A stretch of DNA of 64,000 nt from Tepidiforma sp. (GCF_026003995.1 NZ_BPIG01000002.1:62001-126000); one strand, 5' to 3'. Positions 6,523-16,335 are shown, counted from the first letter of the stretch. The notes: generated by a model from the letters alone, not told the origin. A program made the numbers and translations.

Positions 6523-8652
6523 ATGCCGACGCTCGTCCGCCTCTCCCGCACCGCCGCCTCCACGCTGCTGGGCATCGCCGCCGCGCTGCTCGTCACCCTC
6601 GGCGTCATCCGCCTCTGGCTCGCCGACGTGCTCTACGACGAAGACCGGTTCGCGGCCACCGCCGTCTCGCTGATGGAGAACGAAGCCGTCCGCGCCGAGG
6701 TCCGCCGCGTCGTCGTCGACCAGGCGATCGACCAGCAGCCGGACCTCCTCGCCGCGCGGCCGCTGCTCGATACGGTCGTCGATACGGCGCTCACCAGCCG
6801 TCCGTTCGAACGGATCCTCGAAGCGGCCGCGCGCGACCTCCACCGCGCCATCTTCTCCAGCGACCGCCAGAGCTTCGTCCTCAACATCTCGGATATCTCC
6901 ACGCTCGCCCAGGCCGGCCTCCGCGCCTACGACCCGGAGCTGGCGGACCGGCTGCCCGGCGGGCCGAACCTCGGCACCATCGAGGTCGCCAGCCGGGGCG
7001 CCGCCACCCGGCTGATGGAGGTCGACCGCCAGCTGCGGGCGCTCACGTGGGTGGTGCTCGCGGCGGCCGCCGCCTGCTTCGTGGCGAGCGGCCTCGTCGG
7101 CGGCTCCTTCCGGGCGGCGGCCACCGCGTTCGGCATCGGGCTCGTCGGCGGCGCGCTCCTCACCTGGCTCGGCATCGCCATCGTCGCCGAACTGCTGGAG
7201 ACGCGGGTGCCCGGCTCGCGGGTCGCCCGCGAAGCCGCGCGGGAGACGTGGCTCGCCTACAGCCGGGAGCTCCGCTCGTGGATGTGGCTGCAGGCCGCGG
7301 CCGGCGTCGTCATCGCCTCCGTCGCGTCCAGCCTCGTGGCCACGGCCTCCGCCCGCGAACAGGCCGCGGCCGTCGGCCGCTGGTTCGCCGCCCGCTGGGA
7401 GCAGCGGCTCGGGCGTGTCGGGCTCTCGGGCCTCGGCGTGGCGGCCGGCGTCGTCCTCTTCCTCTCCCCCGCGGCGGCGGGCATGCTCGCGGCGCGGGCG
7501 GCCGGGCTCGCCATCGCCTACCTCGCCGGCGTCGAACTGCTGCGCACGCTCGGCCTCGCCCGCGAAGCCGCGCGGCGCGATGCCCCCCGCGCGGCGCGCC
7601 GCGAGGCCGCCATCCCCGCCGTCTTCGCCGGCAGCACGCTCGCCCTCGCCGGGCTCGCCGTCGCCGGCCTCTTCTGGCTCAACCGCGATGCCTTCCGCGC
7701 GCCATCGTCCGCCGACCTCGTCCGCTACGACGGCTGCAACGGCCTCGAAGAGCTGTGCGACCGCCGGCTCGACCAGGTGCTCTTCCCCTCGACCCACAAC
7801 TCGATGAGCGCCGCCGAATCGCCCGGCTGGTTCCTCGCCGAGCACCTCCACCCCATCGACCGCCAGCTCCGCGACGGCATCCGGGCCTTTCTCATCGACG
7901 TCTACTACGGCTACCCGACCGGCCGCGGCGTCCGCACCGACCCGGCGCTCACCATCGAGAAGATCGAGCCCTACTGGGGGCCGGAGGCCTCCGAAGCCGC
8001 TGCCCGGCTCGCCGACACCATCGGCCCCATCCCGCAGGGCGCGAAGCCGGGCCTCTACCTCTGCCACGGCTACTGCGAACTCGGCGCAACCCCCTTCGAA
8101 GGCGTCATGCGCGACCTCCGCGCGTTCCTCCGCCAGCACCCCGGCGAGGTCGTCATCCTCGTCCTGCAGGACTACGTCGACCCCTTCGACGTCGAGAAGG
8201 CGATGACCCGCACCGGCCTCATCGACTACGCCGCGGTGCTCGAATGGGGCCAGCCGCTGCCGACGCTCCGGCAGCTCATCGAGACGGACCGCCGCCTGCT
8301 CGTTTTCTCCGAAAACGTGAAGGATGCGCCGGCGCCGCCCTGGTACCACGACGCCTTCACCTGGATGCAGGACACTCCGTTCCTCTTCCGCTCGGCAGAG
8401 GAGTTCAGCTGCGAGCCGTTCCGCGGCCGGCCCGATAGTCCGCTCTTCCTCATCAACCACTGGGTGTCGCGCTTCCCGCCCTCCACCCGCGACGCGCTCC
8501 CGGCGAACAGCGCGGAGGTGCTGCGCAGCCGCATCGAACGCTGCTGGCAGGAGCGCGGCATGATGCCGAACATCATCTCGGTCAACTTCTCCTCGATCGG
8601 CGACCTCTTCGCGGTCGTGGAGGAGGTCAATCGGAAGGGCCCGCAGGAGTAG
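6523..8652 (+). CDS. Multi-pass membrane protein with C-terminal PI-PLC X-type domain
   Basis: 709 residues. The first ~390 residues have a signal-anchor helix (~12-35) and about five further membrane segments (around 173-222, 255-280, 298-335 and 369-388). The C-terminal ~310 residues look like the TIM-barrel catalytic domain of phosphatidylinositol-specific phospholipase C: LFPSTHNSMSA carries the first catalytic His, DGIRAFLIDVYYG the barrel strand and metal/acid residue, LYLCHGYCELG the second His, and PGEVVILVLQDYVDP and LVFSENV further strands. The family cleaves the phosphodiester of glycerophosphoinositides or glycolipids. The domain is probably on the outer face. This membrane-domain fusion is unusual. 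Confidence 0.78.
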   Translation: MPTLVRLSRTAASTLLGIAAALLVTLGVIRLWLADVLYDEDRFAATAVSLMENEAVRAEVRRVVVDQAIDQQPDLLAARPLLDTVVDTALTSRPFERILEAAARDLHRAIFSSDRQSFVLNISDISTLAQAGLRAYDPELADRLPGGPNLGTIEVASRGAATRLMEVDRQLRALTWVVLAAAAACFVASGLVGGSFRAAATAFGIGLVGGALLTWLGIAIVAELLETRVPGSRVAREAARETWLAYSRELRSWMWLQAAAGVVIASVASSLVATASAREQAAAVGRWFAARWEQRLGRVGLSGLGVAAGVVLFLSPAAAGMLAARAAGLAIAYLAGVELLRTLGLAREAARRDAPRAARREAAIPAVFAGSTLALAGLAVAGLFWLNRDAFRAPSSADLVRYDGCNGLEELCDRRLDQVLFPSTHNSMSAAESPGWFLAEHLHPIDRQLRDGIRAFLIDVYYGYPTGRGVRTDPALTIEKIEPYWGPEASEAAARLADTIGPIPQGAKPGLYLCHGYCELGATPFEGVMRDLRAFLRQHPGEVVILVLQDYVDPFDVEKAMTRTGLIDYAAVLEWGQPLPTLRQLIETDRRLLVFSENVKDAPAPPWYHDAFTWMQDTPFLFRSAEEFSCEPFRGRPDSPLFLINHWVSRFPPSTRDALPANSAEVLRSRIERCWQERGMMPNIISVNFSSIGDLFAVVEEVNRKGPQE

Positions 8653-8661
8653 CCGCGCGGC

Positions 8662-10344
8662 TCAGCCGGGCTCTGCGGGCGCCGGCGCGGGCCGCTCGCC
8701 GGTCGCGGCGGCGTCGAGGTGGGCGCCCAGCCGCCAGCCGTGGTAGAGCACCCGCGCCATCCAGAGCATCGCATCGAGCCGCTCCACGAGCGGCGGCCGG
8801 GGCGCAGCCGGCGCGGGCGCAGGAGGAGGGGCCGGCGCTTCCGCCGGCCGCGGCCGGCCGAACCAGCGCCGCAGCCCGCGCAGTTCGCCTGCCAGCGCCT
8901 CCGCCACGTTCGTCTCCCGGGGCTCGGCCGCCCGCTCGATGAGCTCCCGCCGCCGCGCATCCCGCCAGCGCGCATACGAGGCCGCCTCGGCCTCCGCGGC
9001 GGGCAGCGCCTCCCGGAGCGCTTCCGGGTTCTCGAGCGCGCCCGCCAGCGCCCGCGCGGCCTGCACGAAGCGCGGCCCCCGGTGGGGGAAGACGCGCGCC
9101 GGCGCCGCCCCCGGCGGCCGCTCCGCGAGCAGCGCCAGCCGGTGGAGGTGGTCCACCGCGTGCAGCAGGGAGACGTACCGCTGCCGGGCGGCCGGGTCGC
9201 CCGGTTCGACCCGTTCGATGAAGCGGGTGAGCGGTTCGATCGCGGCGGCAGCCTCGGCGGCGGCAGGCGCGGGCCGGCCCTCGGCCCCGAGCGCCGCGGC
9301 TTCGAGCAGCGCCCGCCCGGTGCGCGCTGCTGCCCGCCGGGCCGCGTCGAGCGCCACCTCCGGCACCTCGGCCACCGCGGCATCGAGGTCCGCCAGCAGC
9401 CGCGGGCCGCGCTCCGGCACGAGCCGCGCCACCAGCCGCGAGAACGGCCCGATGACCGGCAGCAGGAGCAGCACGCCGGCGAGGTTGAAGAACGTATGGA
9501 AGGCGGCGAGCGCCATCGCCGGGTCGCCGTCGTCCGCCGCGTCCCGCGAGAGCTCGACGAACGCCGGCAAAGCCGCGAAGGCGATCACCCCGGTGATGAC
9601 GTTGAACAGCACGTGCGCCAGCGCCGTCCGCTTCGCCGCCGTCGTCGCTCCCAGCGCCGCGATGCCGGCCGTCACCGTCGTGCCGACGTTCTGGCCGATC
9701 GCCAGCGCCGCCGCCTCTTCGAGCGTCACCGCGCCCGCATCGACCGCCGCCAGCGTGGTGGCGATCGCTGCCGAGGACGACTGCATCACCACGGTCATCG
9801 CGATGCCGACGCCGACGAGCAGCAGCCGGCCGCCGAGCGTTGCGCCGCCGAAGCTCCCGGGGTCGATCCGGTCCGCCAGCTCGCCCATCCCGGTCTGCAG
9901 CGTGCCGATGCCGACGAAGATGAGGCCGAAGCCCGCGAGCGCCATGCCGGCCGCGGCCCGCCGGCCGCTGAAGAGCAGCCACGCCAGCGCGCCCACGCCG
10001 ATGAGCGGCAGCGTCCATTCCGCGACCCGCACCTTCAGCCCGATGGTCGAGACGATCCAGCCGGTGGAGGTCGTCCCGAGGTTCGCCCCGAAGATGACGC
10101 CGACCGCGCCCTGGAAGCTGAGCAGGCCGGCACTCACGAACCCGATGGTCGTCAGCGTCGTCGCGCTCGAGGACTGGACGAGGGCGGTGACGGCCGCGCC
10201 GGAGAGGACCGCGCTGAACCGGTTGCCGGTGAACCGCTTCAGCAGTTCGCGGAGGGCGCTGCCCGCGGCCGTCTTCAGCCCGTCGGTGAGCAGCAGCATC
10301 CCGACGAGGAAGATGCCGATGCCGCCGAGGACGGTGAAGACCAC
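8662..10344 (-). CDS. Na+/phosphate cotransporter family protein with PhoU-like tail
   Basis: 560 residues with a GTG start. Two inverted transport repeats carry the diagnostic QSSSATT motifs of the Na/Pi-cotransporter family (NptA/YjbB type): TALVQSSSATTLTTIGFVSAG (~55-75) and VVMQSSSAAIATTLAAV (~187-203), each followed by a FGANLGTT/IGQNVGTT loop. About nine membrane helices are seen up to residue ~320. The C-terminal ~200 residues are soluble and helical with a PhoU-like pattern (LTRFIERVEPGDPAARQRYVSLLHAVDHLHRLALL). It probably moves phosphate with sodium. It is the last gene of a minus-strand operon with the DUF6941-like gene (6-base gap) and the P-type ATPase. Confidence 0.87.
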   Translation of the reverse strand: MVFTVLGGIGIFLVGMLLLTDGLKTAAGSALRELLKRFTGNRFSAVLSGAAVTALVQSSSATTLTTIGFVSAGLLSFQGAVGVIFGANLGTTSTGWIVSTIGLKVRVAEWTLPLIGVGALAWLLFSGRRAAAGMALAGFGLIFVGIGTLQTGMGELADRIDPGSFGGATLGGRLLLVGVGIAMTVVMQSSSAAIATTLAAVDAGAVTLEEAAALAIGQNVGTTVTAGIAALGATTAAKRTALAHVLFNVITGVIAFAALPAFVELSRDAADDGDPAMALAAFHTFFNLAGVLLLLPVIGPFSRLVARLVPERGPRLLADLDAAVAEVPEVALDAARRAAARTGRALLEAAALGAEGRPAPAAAEAAAAIEPLTRFIERVEPGDPAARQRYVSLLHAVDHLHRLALLAERPPGAAPARVFPHRGPRFVQAARALAGALENPEALREALPAAEAEAASYARWRDARRRELIERAAEPRETNVAEALAGELRGLRRWFGRPRPAEAPAPPPAPAPAAPRPPLVERLDAMLWMARVLYHGWRLGAHLDAAATGERPAPAPAEPG

Positions 10345-10350
10345 GGCGGT

Positions 10351-10791
10351 CTACCCCGCGGGCGCCGCCGGGGGCGCACCGGGCGAGGCCGGCACCAGCC
10401 GGAACGGCAGCGAGCGCGCATCCTCGCGGCCGCCCGGCATCGACGCGCGGACGGCGGCCCGGTAGCCGCCGTAGGCCGGCAGCTCGGCGTTCAGCGCGAC
10501 GGCCGCCTGGATGAGCTGACTCGACCCGGCCGGCACGTGCGGCGGCCGGCCGACGTGCAGCTGCCCGTCGAGCTGGAACACCGCCGCGCCGTCGTCGTCC
10601 TCCAGCCGCAGCTGGAGCGCGATCGGCACGTTCGTCTCGTCCCACTCCACGCGGACGCCGATGGCGACGGCGAACTGGGCGCGGGCCGGCGCGGCCGGGG
10701 CCTGCCGCACATCCCAGCCGCCGCCCATCAGGTAGAGCTTGCCGTTGAGGACTTCGGCGTGGTCGGCGAGGAGGGCGTAGTCGATCTGCAT
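10351..10791 (-). CDS. Small conserved protein (DUF6941-like)
   Basis: 146 residues beginning MQIDYALLADHAEVLNGKLYLMGGGWD. I recognise this as the opening of a widespread small actinobacterial and Chloroflexota family annotated DUF6941. The rest is beta-rich (FAVAIGVRVEWDETNVP, LQLRLEDDDGAAVFQLDGQLHVG), compatible with a single beta-sandwich that may bind a ligand. It is cytoplasmic. TAGACT lies 7 bases before the ATG at 10799-10804, overlapping the TAG stop of the upstream ATPase gene, so it may have its own leaderless transcript as well as read-through. Function is unknown. Confidence 0.65.
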   Translation of the reverse strand: MQIDYALLADHAEVLNGKLYLMGGGWDVRQAPAAPARAQFAVAIGVRVEWDETNVPIALQLRLEDDDGAAVFQLDGQLHVGRPPHVPAGSSQLIQAAVALNAELPAYGGYRAAVRASMPGGREDARSLPFRLVPASPGAPPAAPAG

Positions 10792-10801
10792 GGCCGCCAG
10801 T

Positions 10802-13150
10802 CTACCCCGGCGTCCCGGCGGCCGCCGGGGCCGGCGCCGGGGCCCGCTCGAGCCCGAGCAGCGCGGCGAGGTCTTCTTCCTGCGCGAGGTTGAGCCGGAG
10901 CAGCGTCGCGAGCCCGATGAGCTGCTGGCGCAGGTCGGCCACGTCTTCCGGGTCGAGCGCCTCGGCGCCCGGCTCGAGGTCCGAAGCCAGCCGTTCGAAG
11001 TTCCGCAGCACGCGGAACAGCTCTGCCTGCGTCCGGCTGTGGGCCGCGAGCGGGTCCGGCCCCGGGAGCCGGGCCGCCAGCGCAGGGTAGAGGTCGCGCT
11101 CTTCCTGCTGTTCGTGGGGCACGACCATGGCGCGGACGCGCGCGGCGGCGGCCTTGGCGCGGGCTGCCAGCTCGGCCGGCGGCAGGGCATCGAGTTCGGC
11201 GGCCAGGGTGCGGAGCTCATCCGCGAGCGCGCCGAGCTCCCGGTGGCCTTCGAGCAGCGACTGGAGGACGGCCGGCGGGATGCCCGCCCCGGGCCGCGGC
11301 GGCTGCCAGCGGAGCACCCGCAGCGCGTTCAGGATCGCGGCGACGTCGATCCCCTCCTGCAGGAGCGCCCCGGCTACCGGCGGGATGCGGCCCGCCGCCG
11401 CGAACCCCATCGCGAGGAACGAGAGGCCCATCCCGAGGACGATGCTCTCGACGGCGATCCGCCGGGCCGAACGCGCCACCAGCATCGCCTCCACCAGCCG
11501 GTCCAGCCGGTCGACCATGATGACGCCGTCGGCCGCCTCCGCTGCGGCCGCCGCGCCGCGCGCGCCCATCGCCACCCCGACATCCGCCGCCGCCAGCGCC
11601 GGCGCGTCGTTGATGCCGTCGCCGACCATGAGCGCGGGCGCGCCCGCCCGCGCGGCCACATGGTCCACCTTCTCCGGCGGCGTCAGCCCTGCCAGCACCC
11701 GGTCGATGCCGAGCGAGGCGCCGACCATCTCCGCGAGGCCCGGGTGGTCGCCCGTGAGCATCACGGTTTCGCCGATGCCGAGCCGGCGGAGCATGCGCAC
11801 CACCCGGCCCGATTCGGGCCGGACCGGGTCCTCCAGCGCGAAGGCGGCCGCGAGCTCGCCATCGACCCCGAGGAACGTCGCCGAACCGCCGTAGCGGAGC
11901 GCCCGGCGCTGCAGCCGGAGCGCTGCCGGCGAGGGCTCGCGCGCGCAGACCCACGGAAGCCGGCCGAGCCGCAGCCGCCGCCCGTCGATCTCGCCCTCCA
12001 GCCCCATCCCCGGCTCTTCGCGGACTTCGCCCGGGAGCGAAAGCGCGATGCCCCGCTCGGCCGCCGCGCGCACCAGCGCCTCCGACATGATGTGGCCCGA
12101 AACCTGGGCGAGGCTGGCCGCGAGCCGCAGCGCCTCGGCCGGGTCGAGCCCGCCCCACGCGGCCAGCACCCGTTCCAGCCGCGGCGTCCCGGCGGTCAGC
12201 GTCCCCGTCTTGTCGAAGAAGACGACCTGCACGCGGGCCAGCGTTTCGAGCGCGCCGCCGCCTTTGATGACGACGCCGCGCGCTGCTGCCCGCGAAATCC
12301 CGCCCACGATGGCGATCGGCGCGGCGAGGATGAGCGGGCACGGGGTGGCCACGACGAGCACGGCGAGCGCCCGCACCGGGTCGCCGCTCCACGCCCAGGC
12401 CCCGCCCGCCGTGAGGAGCACCACCGGGACGAACAGCCCGGCGTACCGGTCGGCCAGCCGCGTCATCGGCGAGCGCGACGCCCGCGCGGCCTCCACCAGC
12501 CGGATGATGCCCGCGTACGTGCTCTCGCCGGCCGTCGCCAGCGCGCGCAGCCGGAACGGCGCGCCGGCGTTCACCGCGCCCGAAGCGATGCGCTGGCCCG
12601 GTCGGGCCTCTGCCAGCCGGCTCTCGCCCGTCAGCGCCGATTCATCGAGCAGCGCCTGGTCCTCGAGCAGCGTGCCGTCGACCGGCACGGTGTCGCCGGT
12701 CGCGACGAGGAGGAGGTCGCCGGCCCGCACCGCCTCCGCCGGGACCACCTCGACGGCGCCGCCCGTGATGCGGCGCGCGGTCCGCGGGGCCCGGGCGAGC
12801 AGCCCGGTGAGCTCCCGCTCCGCGCGGCCGGCCGCGTACGCCTCGAGCGCCTGCCCGGTCGCGAGCATCACCCCGATGACGGCCGCGGCGAGCGTCTCGC
12901 CGAGCGCGATCGCCCCGGCGATGGCGAGCACCGCGACGACGTCGACGCCGGCCCGCCGCGCGCGGAGCGCTTCGACCATCCCCCGGAGGGCCGGCACCAG
13001 CCCGCCGAGCGCGGTCGCCGACCACGCGACGTCGGCCGCCCGGCCGTAGCCGGCGGCGAAGAGCGCCAGGCCGATCGCCGTGCCGGCGACCGTCGCGGCG
13101 GGCAGCCGCGCTTCGCGCGCCGCGGCCGGCTGGAGGCGGGGAAGGCGCAT
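10802..13150 (-). CDS. CPL-type heavy-metal P-type ATPase with C-terminal hemerythrin-like domain
   Basis: 782 residues from the ATG at 13150. The ATPase core is complete: actuator-domain TGES (DESALTGESRL), membrane motif ATPCPLILAAP (CPL in place of CPC), phosphorylation site FFDKTGTLT, TGDHPGLAEMV, and hinge VGDGINDAPALAAADVG. The family's HP motif reads SGHIMSEA. There is no N-terminal metal-binding domain. After the last helices, residues ~620-760 form a four-helix domain with EGHRELGAL, VVPHEQQEERDLYP, AHSRTQAELF and NLAQEED, the pattern of HHE/hemerythrin domains with the last His replaced. It likely exports or imports a transition metal and senses metal or O2 through the tail. TAGACT sits 7 bases before the ATG. 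Confidence 0.88.
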   Translation of the reverse strand: MRLPRLQPAAAREARLPAATVAGTAIGLALFAAGYGRAADVAWSATALGGLVPALRGMVEALRARRAGVDVVAVLAIAGAIALGETLAAAVIGVMLATGQALEAYAAGRAERELTGLLARAPRTARRITGGAVEVVPAEAVRAGDLLLVATGDTVPVDGTLLEDQALLDESALTGESRLAEARPGQRIASGAVNAGAPFRLRALATAGESTYAGIIRLVEAARASRSPMTRLADRYAGLFVPVVLLTAGGAWAWSGDPVRALAVLVVATPCPLILAAPIAIVGGISRAAARGVVIKGGGALETLARVQVVFFDKTGTLTAGTPRLERVLAAWGGLDPAEALRLAASLAQVSGHIMSEALVRAAAERGIALSLPGEVREEPGMGLEGEIDGRRLRLGRLPWVCAREPSPAALRLQRRALRYGGSATFLGVDGELAAAFALEDPVRPESGRVVRMLRRLGIGETVMLTGDHPGLAEMVGASLGIDRVLAGLTPPEKVDHVAARAGAPALMVGDGINDAPALAAADVGVAMGARGAAAAAEAADGVIMVDRLDRLVEAMLVARSARRIAVESIVLGMGLSFLAMGFAAAGRIPPVAGALLQEGIDVAAILNALRVLRWQPPRPGAGIPPAVLQSLLEGHRELGALADELRTLAAELDALPPAELAARAKAAAARVRAMVVPHEQQEERDLYPALAARLPGPDPLAAHSRTQAELFRVLRNFERLASDLEPGAEALDPEDVADLRQQLIGLATLLRLNLAQEEDLAALLGLERAPAPAPAAAGTPG

Positions 13151-13344
13151 CGCCCCGAGTCTACCCCCGCGCCCCGGCAAGCGCCCCGGCTGAGCATGTG
13201 CTTAGTGGTGGTGCGCGGCCGTCCCCTTAGTGGCAACCCGCCCGCACCCTACGTGATCCTCCCGGCGGGCCCGTCAAACTCCGCAAACGATGATGAACAC
13301 AGCGTGAACGGCGCCCCCAGCGCCGGCGATGGGAGGTCACCAGT
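13151..13344. promoter_or_regulatory. Divergent regulatory region with a short direct repeat
   Basis: This 194-base region separates the divergent ATPase and chemoreceptor genes. It holds the octamer CTTAGTGG twice in direct orientation (13201-13208 and 13226-13233), 25 bases apart centre to centre, which would place both on similar helix faces. The area after it, AAACTCCGCAAACGATGATG around 13275-13295, is the only A/T-rich part and may be the chemoreceptor promoter. GGGAGGT at 13336-13342 is the receptor's ribosome-binding site. Confidence 0.3.
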
Positions 13345-15366
13345 ATGGGTTTCGTGCGGGTCCCGCAGGCCGTCTCCAATCTCCGCCTCGTCCACAAGAT
13401 CCTGGGCGGGTTCGTCGTCGTCCTCGTCCTCATGGCCGTCGTCGCCGCCGTCGGCATCTACCAGCTCGACCAGGCCGCGAAGCGCGCCGACACGATGTAC
13501 CGGATCAACACCCTCGGCGTGCAGCACTCCCTCGGTGCGATCCGCTACTTCAACGCGAGCGCACGCGATGAGAAGCGAGCGCTCCTCGCGGCCGAAGCAA
13601 GCCAGCGCAACCGGGCGATCGAGTCTTCGAAAGAGCGGCTAACCCTTGCCCAGCAGGAGCTGGAGAACTACCGGCCGACCATCACGTCGAAGGATGAGGC
13701 GGACCTCTTCCTCCTCATCGAAGAGCTCGCCCAGCGCGTCATCGCCGGCCGCACCCAGGTGCTCGACCAGGCCGCGAAGGGCGACCAGGTCGGCGCCGTC
13801 ATCACCGCCTCGCAGATCGAAGCCGACGCCCAGCGGCTGAACGACAACCTCGAGCTGCTCGCGAAGTACAACGTCGAGCAGTCGGCGAAGGCGGCGAAGC
13901 AGTCCGATACCGCCTCGGCGAACGCCCGCATGCTCCTCATCGGCCTGACCGTCGCCGCGGTGGTGCTCGGGTTCGGCGGCGCGTGGCTGCTCGCCCGCTC
14001 CATCGCCGGCGCCGCCCGCAAGGCCGCCGAGGCCGCCGACCGCATCGCACAGGGCGACGTCGATGTCACCGTCGACATCCGCTCCAAGGACGAACTCGGC
14101 CAGATGGCCCGCTCCTTCGAGAACATGACCGCCTACCTGCGCGAGATGGTCGGCGTCGCGAAGGAGGTCGCGAACGGCAACCTGGCCGCCAGGGTGACGC
14201 CGCGCGGCCCGCAGGACGCGCTCGGCCGCGCCCTGCGCGACATGGTCGAGAACCTCGCGAAGCTCGTCGGCACCGTGCAGGAGAACGCGCAGGCGATCTT
14301 CGCCGCCTCCAGCCAGCTCGAGGAGTCCTCCAACCAGATGGCGCTCGCCACCGGCCAGATCGCGCAGGCGATCAACGAAGTGACCACCTCCACCGTCACG
14401 CTGAACAGTCTCGCGCAGGACAGCACCCACGAAGTCACCCAGCTGGCGGCCGGCTCCCAGCAGCTGAGCGCGAGCGCCCAGTCGAGCGCGCAGTCGGCGG
14501 CCGAGGGCCAGCGCGAAGCCGAGGCGATGGGCCAGCGGATCGCGCACGCCTCCGAAGTCTCAGCCGAGGTGGCACGGGCCGCCGAGGCGAGCCGGGAAGC
14601 CGCCATCCAGGGCCAGCAGGCGGTCGCCCAGGCCGTCGCCGCGATGGAGTCGATCGCTGCTGCCGTCGGCCGCGCCTCCGAGCGGGTGAGCGAGCTCGGC
14701 CAGCTCGGCCAGCAGATCGGCGACATCGTGAAGGTCATCGACGAGATCGCCTCGCAGACGAACCTGCTCGCGCTCAACGCCGCCATCGAAGCCGCCCGCG
14801 CGGGCGAGCAGGGCCGCGGCTTCGCCGTCGTCGCCGAAAACGTCCGCGGCCTCGCCGAGCGCTCCAGCGCCAGCACCCGCGAAATCGCCGAGCTCATCGC
14901 CCGCGTCCAGCAGGGCACCCGCGAAGCGGTCAACGCGATGGCCGAGGGCGTGCGCGACGTGACCGCCGGCCGCGAAATCACCCAGCACGCCGGCCAGTCG
15001 CTCGAGGCGATCATCCACGCCGTCCAGTCCGCCGCCGAGCGGATGAACGAAGTGGCCGGCGAAGTGCAGGAGCTGGCCCGGGGCGCGACCCGCATCGTCG
15101 AAGCCACGGAATCGATCGCGCAGGTCAGCCGCGATTCGGCCGCCGGCGCCGCCGAGATGGCGAGCGGCACCGAGCGGGTGGCGATGGTCATCTCGCAGGT
15201 CTCCGTCACCTCCGAGCAGACGTCGGCCTCGGCCGAGCAGGTCTCGGCCTCCACGGAGGAGCTCTCCGCGCAGTCGGAGGAGCTGGCGGCGACGGCATCC
15301 CAGATGCGGGAGTACGCGAAAGCCCTCAGCGAGGCAGCGGCCCGCTTCCGCCTGGCGCAGGGCTGA
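13345..15366 (+). CDS. Methyl-accepting chemotaxis protein
   Basis: 673 residues. The ATG follows GGGAGGT by 5-7 bases. A first membrane helix (~20-42) and a second (~195-215) bracket a ~150-residue helical extracytoplasmic sensor of the four-helix-bundle MCP type. One HAMP follows ([23 protein letters not shown]), then a second HAMP-like segment ([18 protein letters not shown]). The long signalling coiled coil has the conserved hairpin tip [20 protein letters not shown] followed by [22 protein letters not shown], which binds CheA and CheW. No che genes or flagellar genes are in the window. The ligand is unknown. A hairpin follows the stop. Confidence 0.95.
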   Translation: MGFVRVPQAVSNLRLVHKILGGFVVVLVLMAVVAAVGIYQLDQAAKRADTMYRINTLGVQHSLGAIRYFNASARDEKRALLAAEASQRNRAIESSKERLTLAQQELENYRPTITSKDEADLFLLIEELAQRVIAGRTQVLDQAAKGDQVGAVITASQIEADAQRLNDNLELLAKYNVEQSAKAAKQSDTASANARMLLIGLTVAAVVLGFGGAWLLARSIAGAARKAAEAADRIAQGDVDVTVDIRSKDELGQMARSFENMTAYLREMVGVAKEVANGNLAARVTPRGPQDALGRALRDMVENLAKLVGTVQENAQAIFAASSQLEESSNQMALATGQIAQAINEVTTSTVTLNSLAQDSTHEVTQLAAGSQQLSASAQSSAQSAAEGQREAEAMGQRIAHASEVSAEVARAAEASREAAIQGQQAVAQAVAAMESIAAAVGRASERVSELGQLGQQIGDIVKVIDEIASQTNLLALNAAIEAARAGEQGRGFAVVAENVRGLAERSSASTREIAELIARVQQGTREAVNAMAEGVRDVTAGREITQHAGQSLEAIIHAVQSAAERMNEVAGEVQELARGATRIVEATESIAQVSRDSAAGAAEMASGTERVAMVISQVSVTSEQTSASAEQVSASTEELSAQSEELAATASQMREYAKALSEAAARFRLAQG

Positions 15367-15400
15367 GCGCCCGCGGCGCCGGCGGGGGCGGAGGGAAGCA

Positions 15401-15424
15401 GGGGGAGCGCTCAGGCGCTCCCCC
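15401..15424 (+). terminator. GC hairpin after the chemoreceptor gene
   Basis: A perfect 10-bp stem GGGGGAGCGC/GCGCTCCCCC with loop TCAG lies 35 bases after the chemoreceptor stop. No T-run follows, so it may act as a pause or 3'-end stabiliser rather than a classical intrinsic terminator. Confidence 0.6.
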
Positions 15425-15588
15425 CGCTTCGTGTGCGTCCAGGCGCCATTCGCAACGACATGCAGTTACAACTCTTTGCATCTAGATCCAAACTACCAGG
15501 TGCCCGCCCGCCGCCGTCGACGGTCCTCCGTGGGCTGGTGCGAGTGCCGGGCGGCGGGCCGGCCATTCCGTATGAAAGAGGACTGGCC

Positions 15589-16215
15589 ATGCCGACCTAC
15601 ACCCTGCCCGACCTCGCCTACGACTACGGCGCGCTCGAGCCGCACATCAGCGGCGAAATCATGGAGCTGCACCATGCGCGGCACCACGCAGCCTATGTAA
15701 CCGGCGCCAACACCACGCTCGAAAAACTCGAAGAGGCCCGCGCGAGGGAGGACTTCTCGACGGTCAACATGCTGGCGAAGAACCTCGCCTTCCACCTCTC
15801 GGGGCACATCCTGCACTCGATCTTCTGGAACAACCTCAGCCCGCACGGCGGCGATGAGCCAACCGGCGACCTCCGGCAGGCGATCGAGCGGGACTTCGGC
15901 AGCTTCGACGCCTTCATGAAGCAGCTTTCGAACACCACCAACAACGTGCAGGGCTCCGGCTGGGGCGTCCTCGCTTACGAGCCCGTCGCCGACCGCCTCG
16001 TGATCGAACAGGTGTACGACCACCAGTCGAACATCGCGAATGCCTCCACGCCAATTCTCGTCATCGACGCCTGGGAGCACGCCTACTACCTGCAATACCG
16101 GAACGCTCGCCCGGACTTCGTGAAGGCCGTCTGGCACATCATCAACTGGGAGGACGTGGCAAAGCGGTATGCCGAGGCGCGCGCTGCCCGGGTGCCGATC
16201 GTCCGCGCTCCCTGA
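15589..16215 (+). CDS. sodA: Superoxide dismutase, Fe/Mn type
   Basis: 208 residues. The start MPTYTLPDLAYDYGALEP is the typical SOD N-terminus, with AAGAGGAC about 8 bases upstream as ribosome-binding site. Metal ligands are seen in order: His in MELHHARHHAAYV, His in NLAFHLSGHILHSIFW, and Asp/His in VIDAWEHAYYLQY. NVQGSGWGVL and WHIINWEDVAKRY complete the family pattern. It converts superoxide to O2 and H2O2 in the cytoplasm and implies aerobic or microaerobic life. Fe versus Mn cannot be decided from sequence by eye. The upstream 160 bases contain a rare A/T-rich patch (TTACAACTCTTTGCATCTAG, 15466-15485) that is the best promoter candidate. Confidence 0.96.
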   Translation: MPTYTLPDLAYDYGALEPHISGEIMELHHARHHAAYVTGANTTLEKLEEARAREDFSTVNMLAKNLAFHLSGHILHSIFWNNLSPHGGDEPTGDLRQAIERDFGSFDAFMKQLSNTTNNVQGSGWGVLAYEPVADRLVIEQVYDHQSNIANASTPILVIDAWEHAYYLQYRNARPDFVKAVWHIINWEDVAKRYAEARAARVPIVRAP

Positions 16216-16335
16216 CCGAACCGCCCACCAGGCGGGCGCGGCATCGCGGCGCGCAGTATTCCCCTCCCTGCGCCCCGCCCCGCGCGGCCGCGGGCCGGTG
16301 GGGGCGGCCCGGCCCCGGGAACGCCGCCCGCCCGC

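Noticed and set aside
13151-13180. TTG start at 13180 for the P-type ATPase.
   Set aside because: It adds only GRGGRLGA-type residues without similarity, while the ATG at 13150 has a TAGACT box at the usual distance.
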